The notes below the pieces were generated by a model. The model had not been told where the DNA came from. It made no database searches and saw only the letters and a program-made list of their open reading frames with translations. The position numbers were made by a program, and so were the translations under genes. DNA of 64,000 nucleotides. It comes from Nematopogon swammerdamellus. Taxonomy: Eukaryota > Arthropoda > Insecta > Lepidoptera > Adelidae. Below, one piece after another: positions 43,232-53,700 of the stretch; position 1 is the stretch's first letter, and every line of letters starts with the position of its first letter. The DNA is taken from positions 16,299,523 through 16,363,522 of the forward strand of contig OX336342.1 of NCBI GenBank assembly GCA_946902875.1, given 5' to 3'.

Positions 43232-44109
43232 TTTGGTCCCCTTTATGATTTGATTATGAAAATTGGTATAACAGCTTAAAGATACTCGCCGTACGCCACA
43301 TAGTGCAATTTGGCATCTCTCAGAAAGTAGGTACTTTAATGATCAGATCAGACCACTTACATACTTAAGCGTTTTCTAACAAAACAAACATCAATAAATT
43401 AGCACGCAGCACTGACTCAATACCTAGGTACCTATTACATAAGGAATTATATGCAAACCAAATTAATATTGATTTTGAAAACTCAGTCTTCTCTACTTCA
43501 GTCATTCAATTTTGAAAATAATGTTAGCAATTTTGTACATTTGGTTTCAACAAATTAATTTTCCAAAAAAAAGGTACGAAAATAATCATAAATGCCACAT
43601 TAGTCCGTAATTTGCACTTTTTTAATTCTCAATAATAAATATATATCTGTTACTACTTACTGAGGTTGTTTAATTTTTCCTGTTCTCAAAATATTTAAAT
43701 AATGATCTAACTGCATCACCCCCAAAGAGTAAATTTATATGATCACCCCATATCTCAAGGTACTAACCAATATAAGTACATAATTATTTTTGTAAAGATC
43801 CCGCCGCCGGATAGGAAATTAGAGAGAATATTGTTGTAAAGTAGTATTTATTAATAGAAACTGGAGGTTAGTGCAACAAAACAAACCCAATTTTGACTAA
43901 TGGCCAGCCAGTATTGCCTCTTATTCATACTGTGAGGGCTCATTCAAGAAATGCCAGGTAGATCACCGAGGTATTATTTTAATACTCCTATAATACTCCC
44001 CCCTTCATTGGAGATAATACTCCCCCCCCCCCCCCCCCCCTTCATTGGAGATATAATTATGCACTTTTCGGTACTTATCAGTTTACTAAACAAAAAAGAA
44101 AATATAAAG

Positions 44110-44350
44110 AAACTTAGGATTGCCTCTTCTCCGGCGCTGCGGGAATTGCAGCCCCTCCGTCCGTGCGTAACAAAGCGCAGACATCCCTGCTCGCCTCCGC
44201 AGCTTGGGCTTTTTGGTTGCCTTCGGCAACCAGCCTCAGCTGCTCCGGCTCACACGGGTGCCTGCGCTTTGTTACAGTGGACGGGGGCTGCACTCCCTCC
44301 GCGCCTCCGGCTTATAAAAAACACTCTAGGTAATAGCCATACTAACAGGT
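44110..44350. mobile_element. Dispersed repeat carrying a foldback MITE insertion
   Basis: The outer repeat (GGATTGCCTCTTCTCCGGC and CTTATAAAAAACACTCTAGG) also occurs uninterrupted at 4497-4556. Here about 170 bp is inserted between the two halves, bounded by a repeated CTCCGGC. The insert has imperfect inverted ends, GCAGCCCCTCCGTCC and GGACGGGGGCTGC, with AACAAAGCGCAG and CTGCGCTTTGTT just inside. Confidence 0.7.
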
Positions 44351-45412
44351 TTTTTTCAATTTTGTACTAAATTTTAAATTTCACTAATACCTATTTGGAT
44401 ATCTTTAAAAAAAATCTCCAAAAGTATAAGTCTCCGGCAAAAAATTCTTCTTGCTAATAATATCTTAGACCCTGATCTACCATTCCTAGCTACCAGCAAT
44501 CTTCTACTAAACCCGCCTCTTTCTACAGCGCACCCGATTTTTTTACTCCAGGAAAAACAAAACACACCCGAGATTTTTTGCTGAATTTTTCTAACTAAAA
44601 TTGCTGAATTTCCTTATGTGTCGGTGTATACATTATGTATGAATGTAACTATTCAAATAACGTTAGACTAGAACCCAGTTCACCATACTGGCAGAGGTAG
44701 GTGTAAAAAAAAAATTTTAGACTAAGAATGCATGGGGCTGCGTACTGCGACGGACGGCGGTACTGCATCATAGATTACTCTCGAGGATACGGCGGCGGAC
44801 GGCGATCGGTGGCTCAGATTTGGGATTTAATTAATGCAAGGGTCACAAATTTAGATACTGGAGTTCACCCTCTGCTACAAAAAACGTCATATTCCACAAT
44901 ATAGGGCATTTTCTATTTTTATAAAAGTACTTCTTCGTACCCACCTAAATTCATTTTTATGAACTCCACGTACCAGCCCACATTCTACTGGAAGAGAAAA
45001 ACCGTGCGAAAATGCGGTGTCGTGCATTGTCTCGCCTGTAAAATTGGACAACCATAGGGTGCGTCGCAGATGTCTGTGCGTTGTCTGCCATATAGTTCCA
45101 TACAAATTACATACCGCACCACCATCAACCACCACAGTGCGCTCTCCACCTAAGATAGAGCAATTATTTTTTGCAGAAATCACTGGTAAATGAATGGTAT
45201 GTAGTTATGTAAATTAATGGACGTCTTTTGATTTGACACTGATTCCACATTATCATGCAAAGCAGATCTTCCATGATGATAAATAGGGAGACAAATTATA
45301 ATACTACGTAATAACGATTAGCTTTACATTTATTCAGAACAATATATTTTTGTTTCAAGAGTGCCTTACATTATACAATTGAACTAAGCGCGAAGAACCT
45401 GATGATGAAGAT

Positions 45413-45595
45413 TTACTTCTTCTCTTCCTCCTTGTGAGGCGGGAATTTGCCGTTGTAGTAGGGTAAGTAGTCGAGGAAGACACGCCAGTCCGTGAAGTAG
45501 AGCAGGCCGAGGAATCCTGCTGCGCCGAATCCGCTAGCGGAGCCGACCCAAAGTGCCGCCTGCTCCGCCTGCTTCCTCCCCAGTTTACCGAGCAT
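45413..45595 (-). CDS. UQCR11: Cytochrome b-c1 complex subunit (UQCR11 / UQCR-6.4 family)
   Basis: A single exon encodes 60 aa ([20 protein letters not shown] at the N-terminus). The diagnostic stretch is [20 protein letters not shown], matching the family pattern of ATDWR.ILD.VPYINGKF near the C-terminus. Residues about 14-34 form one hydrophobic membrane-spanning helix, and a lysine-rich tail (HKEEEKK) follows. Length is as expected for this 6-7 kDa accessory subunit of respiratory complex III in the inner mitochondrial membrane. The ATG at 45593-45595 gives the family-length product. An AATAAA on the - strand (TTTATT on +, about 45328) lies some 80 bases past the stop. A hAT element begins about 170 bases upstream of the start codon, so the promoter is confined to a short interval or partly element-derived. 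A processed copy cannot be excluded by the lack of introns, but the frame is intact. Confidence 0.9.
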   Translation of the reverse strand: MLGKLGRKQAEQAALWVGSASGFGAAGFLGLLYFTDWRVFLDYLPYYNGKFPPHKEEEKK

Positions 45596-45768
45596 TGCTT
45601 CGGCGTAAGATGCCTCTTTTGTTAATGTGGTGCGAAGTGTACCTCTAAGTTCAGCCGTTCAGTGGTGGAACGAGGTTGGATGCTCTAGCTGGGTGTTACG
45701 TAAATTGATTTGCTTTCAGATTTTTTTCCTTGTCTTTCCGTCCGTGCGTGACAGCGATACCAAAGCGG

Positions 45769-46658
45769 CAGTGTTGCCAACGTTTTTCTAGCTCGCCCAC
45801 CAGATGCGCCAGTCGAAACCACCAGAATTTCCCCAGATTTTCAGAAATACTCAAAAATAAAAAAATATAATAAAAATCGAACCCTAGAGTTGATGGTGGT
45901 CGGTTATTTTTGCTTGCTTTAGCACCGCCTTCAACTCTAGGGTTAGATTTTTTTTTATTTCATACATTTTTGAACGCGGTTTTTATATTTTTTGAAATAG
46001 TTATTTATTTCACAATTTTTTATAGTATTTTATTGCTATTAATGTACTCGGCGTAATCGCTCGGCCTTCGGCCTCGCGATTCCGCCTCGCTTTCCAATCC
46101 GATCGTGACCAAAAGGGAAGCAGCAGCTTTAAAAAAAAAAAAATTCAAAATCGCTTCACCCAGTCGATGTCGGTAACAAACATTTCGGTTTTTGAGGCTG
46201 TGTCTGGTCTTCAGAATAATGAAAAACCGGACAAACATCCTTTTCAGGATCTTCAAATAAAAGAGTAGGTACGATCGTTTCCAAACAAATCAATTTAGTA
46301 TACTTATTAATTATTATCACTGCAATCACAGGACACATTGTTGCATACAAAATAATATTACTAAATTATCAATTGAGATTAGTCTTATTCTGAAGAAGAA
46401 AGCGTCTCAGCTTCTTCGCATGGAATGGGTGCAGCGTAAACACATTTGGTTCCAATTTTGTTTAACAGATCCTTGGGGAAAGTGTAGGTACGTGTTGCAA
46501 CACTTCATCGATTTAAACACTAAATTTTTTGCACAACCACTAAACAAATCTGATCAAACCACCATACTCAGCACTAGACCCTAGATTGCAAATTTGGCCA
46601 CCAGACGGGATTCCAAACCACCAGATCTAGTGGCGCTAGCACTAAGTTGGCAACACTG
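45769..46658. mobile_element. Non-autonomous hAT element with exact 8-bp target duplication
   Basis: The ends are CAGTGTTGCCAAC (45769) and GTTGGCAACACTG (ending 46658), 13-base perfect terminal inverted repeats. They are flanked on both sides by CAAAGCGG (45761-45768 and 46659-46666). The 890-bp interior has no transposase frame. It includes a short inverted repeat around 45887-45950 (AACCCTAGAGTTGA and TCAACTCTAGGGTT). A third copy of the terminal sequence, CAGTGTTGCCAACT, starts at about 46707 and may be the edge of another copy. Confidence 0.9.
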
Positions 46659-46984
46659 CAAAGCGGATTTATCAGACTGTCAGACAGTAAGTAACTGACA
46701 GCTGGACAGTGTTGCCAACTCGAATTTTGAAATTTTCCCAGATTGACTTCCAAAATAAACTAGATAATTTTCATACTCCTAAAAAATTAGTGTTTAGAAT
46801 ATTTTAATATGGAAGGTGGCTTGGTTTGGGACGGCGGCCAATTTGAAAAAAAAAATCAAGATAAAGGCCAGCGATAAAACCTTCTTAATCGATACCTAGC
46901 GGTTAGACAAGCATAAAATGTCATAATATGTCATTCATTTCATTACTTCCGTCCGTGTCACGCACGTTACTGAGCGGTCCGTCA

Positions 46985-47532
46985 CCTGAAAGAGCTGTTG
47001 GCTCTTACTACGGATCCTTTAGATCCTTTCGGCAAACTTTGGCTCTAAGGAATATGTGGTATGAGTGATGTTGTGTGGTATGACAAGAGTGATGTTTTGG
47101 TGGTTTAAAAAAAATAACCAGGGTTAATAGGGTTTATTTGATTATCAAAGCGCATACTACAACGTTGCAACACCTTCAAGTAAACTACCGCTGAAGTATT
47201 TCATTTACTATATTGACGCTAGATGTCTAGATTCCACATATTATGTAGAATTGTAGATGGCGTAAATTAAAAGTTTTTGAATATTATTAGTTTTTAAAGT
47301 ACTCACATTTAAACTTCTAAGCACGATAAAGTATTATAAACTGATTTTGTATCTGACTTCGCACTTTATATACTTTATGTCGTCATCACGTAAAACTATC
47401 GTCCGTAAACCAACTTTACAGACAACCAATTTTTTGTTACGTTTCGTTTCAAGCCGAGTGTTTCGTTTCGAGCCGAGTCAACCCGAGCCGTAGGATCGCA
47501 GGATCCGCAGAAGCCGCCAGAGCTTTCAGGTG
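46985..47532. mobile_element. Putative MITE with CACCTGAAAG ends
   Basis: CACCTGAAAGAGCTGTTGGC at the left and its imperfect complement ending CTTTCAGGTG at the right, with GGATCC words near both ends. The interior part GTTACGTTTCGTTTCAAGCC resembles 4795-4815. No TSD is clear and it carries no coding sequence. It ends about 230 bases before the ST7 start codon. Confidence 0.5.
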
Positions 47533-47763
47533 TGAAACCCACTCTTGGCTTGGATTAGTATTTTTCAAAGGTATTTTTCTAATTATTTGTGTTGAGAAAC
47601 ATTTCTCCTCTGAATAAAAAAAAAGAGTACCTATTGTATTGATGCATGCAAGGCAAGCAAAACAAACCAGCAGAAAGTCATTTTGGTCATCAAGTGATAT
47701 CTGAACTGCAGTGGATTGTTTTAGTGTGAGTGAATTTACTGAGTATCTTACCTTCCTTACGGC

Positions 47764-50700
47764 ATGATGTGGGACTCCAGCGTCTTTTTGTCAACGCTGA
47801 CACCCAAGTTTTACGTCGCGCTGACGGGCACATCTTCACTCATCTCTGGACTCATTCTGATTTTCGAGTGGTGGTACTTTCGCAAGTACGGCACCAGCTT
47901 CATAGAGCAGGTGTCGCTGAACCACATCAGTCCGTGGCTCGGCGGCGGCGAGGGCGGCGGAGGTAGCGAATCGACGCCGCAGCAGCCGGCCGGCACGGCG
48001 CAGCAGACGGTGCCCGAGTGTAAGGTGTGGAGAAACCCTCTGAATTTGTTCCGGGGCGCGGAGTACCAGCGGTTCTACTGGGCGACGAACAAGGAGCCGC
48101 TGACTTACTACGACATGAACCTGTCGGCGCAGGATCACCAGACGTTCTTTACGTGCGAGGGTGACTCCGGTAAGGCGGAGTACGAGATAATGCAGACGGC
48201 TTGGCGGGAGCGCAGCCCGGCGGCGCGTATCGAGTCGGCGCGTGCAGCCGTGGAGCGTAACGCTGAATGTGCGCCCGCCTACATCCTGCTGGCGGAGGAG
48301 GAGGCCACCACCATTGAGGAGTCGGAGAGGATACTGCGCCGCGCGCTTAAAGTTGCCGAGGCCAATTACAGACGTTCACAGGTAACCGATCTACACTATT
48401 CTATTGGTGTCCATACTCTATCTGTTAATCTTAAACACGTCGTCCAATAAGTCCAATATATAGGTATTTTTAATTATTATCATAAATGTTGCAATAAAAT
48501 TATGACCTCCGACAGGAGGACTGATAGATAATGGGGCTGCATCAGTGGAAGCACTCCCCTCAAGACCAGATACAGAAGTCAAAAACTGTTGAATGTCTCA
48601 ACAGAGACAGATGAGTCAGTAAGAGAAAAGGAGGTATATAACAAACAAATTCACGTATGCAAACAGCCACCATTATTATTCCATGGCTTATTCCACGGGG
48701 AGTGCTTCGAGGAGCTGTTTGACGCAATCCCGCCGTCCCCTTTCCACTAACGCGCAACGCACACTGAGTAGCGATTGCATCCCTACACGTTTGACTTTGC
48801 GGATGTATACCAATTGGTACTGCAGATCTTTCCTCCACAGAACTGGTAAATTCTGGCACGCTCACCCTGCCCACATATTTTCCCCCAAGTAGTCTCAAAT
48901 CCTACAAGAGAGGCCTGAATGGGCACCTTTCAGGCCGGAATGGCATTCCCGTATTCTACCGAATGTCGATGGGAGTCGTTGACACCTTTTTTTTTACGGA
49001 AACTGACGCGGTTGGCTACATGACCTACAACATCCGTGATGTGATCCCTGGGTGAGCTAGGTGCCATGTCAGTGCTTCCCTTCGGTCATGCCGGCTACAC
49101 TGAACTGGACGGAAAACAGAAACTATCAACCCGCGCGGGTTGAACCCTACCGCCTAGTAAGTAGAAGGGAAGGGACCTACAGTTTTACGTGGAATCCGAA
49201 CCACGGTCAGCCTCCAACGGTTGAGCGGTCATCCAAGTACTGACAGCGCCCAGCGTTGCCTAACAATCATAGCGACAGTCGACTGTCTGCACCACTGAGC
49301 TATCGAGGCTGACCTTGTGGGTGACTTCAAGCCGCATGTTGCACATTCTATATAATAAAAAAAAAATGGTCAAGAACTAGTCAGGCTCGCACAAATTATG
49401 GTTCCGTAAACAAAAATATATTTTTTCCCCGAAAATATTACATTGTGAAAAGACCTGCAGTTTTCTTGTAATCTATGGTTTAATATCTACTAACCCTATG
49501 AAAGTCAAAATTTTAGCTTTAGAAACCTAGAAGAACAGCGTAGGGGGAGAAGGAACGGATATCATTAAGACCTGTTAAATTGTAAAAAAAAAACTGTTTT
49601 GAATGCTTACAGTTAGCGCTTGCAAATGATACCCCGAATAATAAATTGATTTAAAAATTTTATTGGTATCACATTGGCCCCCCATATTAATGCAAAATAA
49701 TTTTTTTATTTAGTTTTCGCGTCATCAAGATCTATCATTAGGCCAAATTTCAAGTTTCTACATTACTTAGTTTTCCAGAAAAACCTCTGTGACAGACAAA
49801 CGGACACGGGAGTAATCTTATAATGGTTCTCTTTTTTCCTTTTAACGTACGGAACCATAAAAAAAGAGAATTGACTAGCAAATATTAAATTTAGAAAACC
49901 CAATAAACTGGCAGACAAAATATCCACTGAAACTTTCGCTTGCCTAGTCAAAGGGCTAAGAGCAGTGATGTGACATTAGGCGCTGCTGTATCAGGGTGCG
50001 CTCATGGAGGCCGTGCACCGGCGGGACACCAACATCCTCGTGTACGTGAAGCGGAGGCTCGCGATGTGCGCCCGCAAGCTCGGCAAGCTCAAGGAGGCAG
50101 CCAAGATCTTCCGCGACCTCACCAAGGAGGTCCCGCCCGCCATGAACGTCCTCAACATACACGAGAATTTGATTGAGACGCTGCTCGAGCAACAGGCGTA
50201 CGCAGATGTTCAAGTAATTATACATATAATCCTTGTTAAAAGTATGTCTGCTGCTTTATTTTTAACCCCCGATGCAAAAGGGGGATGTTATAAGCTTAAC
50301 GTCTGTGTGTGGACCGGTTTGGATGCTTTTTTTTATTAGAAAGCTGGTTTAATCGGGATGGTTCTTATGTTTGTAATGAAGTAATTAAATAATAAAACAG
50401 GAAGGTGTGGAACTAAGCTTGCGATGGCTTCACCGAACATATCCGGGCCCATCGGCAGTAGAGGAGGGTGTTAATCGAGGTCGGGACTAACGAGTGGCCA
50501 CTCTAAATTTCCCGCGCATGCTTCACGTTTCGGCTCGCATCAAGCCCTCGTCAGCTAGTCTGCGTTGACTAGGACACGGGGAAACACCAGTCCCGCTCTC
50601 GACCTCCCTCTCTCCACCTATCCATATTCTGTAGGATGCTTCCAGTGACGTTTTCGAAGCTCTCTCCATGTATGAGCTTAGCGTCGATGTTGGCAGCCCT

Positions 50701-53700
50701 AGATTCTTGAAGAGACTGTAGAGCGACTTCGCTGGTAGTTCTCTTGCTCCGACTTCCACAGCGAAGAGATCAGTCTTGAATCCGTTTCTCACAATCCGGT
50801 CTACTAAGTTGCAGTACTTGTTAAATTTGATGTTGTGGTCCTTCGGTATGTTGCTTTCCCACGGAACTGTAAGTTCAACAAGTACTACATGCTTTGTCGC
50901 TTTTGAGAATATGACTATATCCGGTCTTAATGCTGTGGTACAGATTTCCGAAGGCATCTGGTAATGCTTCTCATGTGTGTCCATCCACAATTCCCAATCC
51001 TTTGCTGCTCCCAAAATTGAAGAAGGTTTAGTCCTATCTTTGGGCAGATTTTTTTTTTTATGGAAACTGACACGGTTGGCTACATCACCTACAACATCCG
51101 TGATGTCAGCCCATAACACTGGGTGAACTTGGTGCCACGTCAGTGCTTCCCTTCGGTCGTGCCGGCTACACTGAACTGGACAGAAAACACAAACTATTTA
51201 CATAGCCGTTTCGACCGACCTTTCATTCAGTGCGGTGGTACCAACCCGGGCGGGTTAAACCTAGTGATATAAGAAGGGAGTCATATCCCTTAGTCGCCTT
51301 TTACGACATACACGGGGAGAGATGCAGTGGGGCTATTCTTTTAAAGTACCAGCCCCACACGGTACAGCTGGTTTTTAGCTCCAGGTTTCACAAAGTTGAC
51401 CTTCTGGAAGCCGCTACTGGTTTGCCCTTTCCTGGTCCGTGCAATTGACAGGTTGATGGCCTCTCTGATGATTTGGAGGACTTTATCATGACGGTAGGAA
51501 TACTGGCCTCCCTCAAGTAGTATTTTGCATCCGCATAACAAATGTTTGGCCGTGCCTAGGGACTCCTTACATGACGGGCATAGTCTATTTGTAGATTTCC
51601 CCCATCTGACTAGGTTACTCGGGTCGGGGAGAGTAAGCTGGAATGCATTTAGGTAGAACTTAAGCAGCTCAGGGGACCAGTTGTATATTATGGATTTCCA
51701 CTTCAATGCAGGAGGGATGCAGAAGTCGCCCACTGTTAGCCAATCATTCTGCATTTCTAGGTTTAGGGCGTGAAGTTTGAAACCTTGCTCCATGTCCTCA
51801 TGAGCAAAACCTTTCAGTATTTCTTTATCAGAATTTGCTGTTTCTATGCCCAGTCCAGATCTATTGGTGCGTGTAACTACTAAGAGGGCACGCTAAGTCC
51901 GTATTATGAGACCATCTGAAGGGGCTGGAGTTTTTTTTATGTAATCCGTATGTTATATGGGTGGATGAGTCAGACGGGCCAAAGCACATGCTCCGACCAG
52001 TAGGTATCCGAGAAAGTAGGTGCCATATTGAAGACTTCCCTTTGGATTGCTGGCTAATCTTCACAAGCTGTGGTAACTCATTTCCATAGGCGGTGCTGGC
52101 GCGATACGACGACATCAGTCTCCCCAAATCCGCAACCATTTGCTACACAGCCGCGCTGCTGAAGGCGAGAGCCGTCGCCGAGCGTTGGTCGGCGGAAGCG
52201 GCCTGGCGTCGCGGCCTCACCAGCGCGGAGATGGCGGCCGTTGAGGCCGTACATCGAGCGGTGGAGTTCAACCCTCATGTCCCCGAGTACATCCTCGAGC
52301 GTAGGCCCCTCGTGTTACCACCCGAACACGTGCTGAAGCGGGGAGATTCGGAGGCAGTGGCTTACGCCTTCCATCACCTGCCGCACTGGAAGGCGGTAGA
52401 CGGCGCATTGGAACTGCTACATGCTACTTGGGAAGGTGTGTATTGGTATATTTTTGGTTCAGCAACTAGCAATTTTCTACGTGGATTGCTTTTATTTCGA
52501 AGAAGAAAACACTAACAATGATAGTGTTGTATCAAAGATTGGCTGGAAAATTTAACAGTTTTTTTTTATAGAAACTGATTGGCTACATCACTTACAAGAT
52601 CCGTTATGTCGGCCCATAACACCTTGGTGAACTAGGTGCCATGTTTTCCTATCATTAGCCTTCCTTTGGTCGTGCCGGCTACAATGAACTGGACGGAAAA
52701 CACAGACTATTTACATAGCCGTTCGACCGACCTTTCATTCAGTGCGGTGATATCAACCCGGGCCGGTTAAACCGGATCTACAGTTTTACGCTACTTTAGT
52801 TTCAGGCTAGCATCCAACGGTCGAACGGTCACCCAACCAAGTTCTGACCGCGCCCAGGTGTGCTTATGATCACGAACGAAAGTCGACTGATCGCACCACT
52901 GAGCTGCTGAGGCTGATTTGGCGTTTGCACATATTATACAGTTAACACATGTTAACAATTTTTAGGAAAAAATTAAGAATGCTTTCTGAGATGCTTGAAT
53001 CTCTAGGTCAGGGATGGCCAAAGCGTCGACCGCGAATGCTTTTCAGGTAGCCCGCCCGCAGAATATACAAAACGTACGCCCCACACACTTTTTTCATTCA
53101 TTGGGTTCGAAATTGGAAAATACGGGTGACTAAATTATGGTCTACAATGGTAGAATCTACAACAGAAATACAGTTTACTTACAGTGACAGTTATGTCAGA
53201 CAGATATGACAGATATGTCAAATGTAAGTTCATTCACATCCTCGGCCCTTTTCTGTTTTACATTGTAAAACAGAGGTAGATAGAACTAACTTGTGCACTA
53301 GTTCGCGGTTTGCCTGTCGCGCGCTGACACAATAATGTGTTTTTAGGTTTCCGTATCCCGTACGGAAGCCTATTACTAAACCTCCGCCGTCTGTCCGTCC
53401 GTCTGTCCGATGGCTGTATCTCTTGAACCGTAATAGGTAGCCAGTTGAAATTTTCACAGAATATGCCTTACTTTGGCGGATATAACAACAAATAAGAAAA
53501 TGTTGAAAATTGAGGGGGGCTGCACTACAACAAACCAAACGAAAATTCGATTAGTCACACTATTGAATAATAGATGGCGCCATAGGCTTTTACACATTGC
53601 ATTGTTGAAAGACAAAAGATATCCGCTTCTTAATCTTTGGTCGTTCCAAAAAAAAGAATTTTCAGAAGTTTGATGTTTGACAGATCACTTTTAAAAAATT

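Larger units (their letters stand above)
40730..45412. other. Cow 3' UTR and intergenic DNA up to UQCR11
   Basis: Candidate polyadenylation signals for Cow are AATAAA runs at about 41147-41160 and AATAAAG at about 42629. Beyond lie a retrotransposon tail remnant (43001-43231, - strand), a homopolymer C run of 19 (44022-44040), and the repeat with a foldback insertion at about 44110-44350. The 182-codon frame at 42731-43279 on the + strand is mainly the antisense of the retrotransposon remnant. No further gene is recognised. Confidence 0.5.

Noticed and set aside
42731..43279. 182-codon open frame on the + strand as a new gene
   Set aside because: The opposite strand of its second half reads as a retrotransposon tail, so this frame is largely antisense to a relic.
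47836..48138. 100-codon antisense frame inside ST7 exon 1
   Set aside because: It is antisense to strongly conserved ST7 coding sequence in a GC-rich exon and has no independent support.
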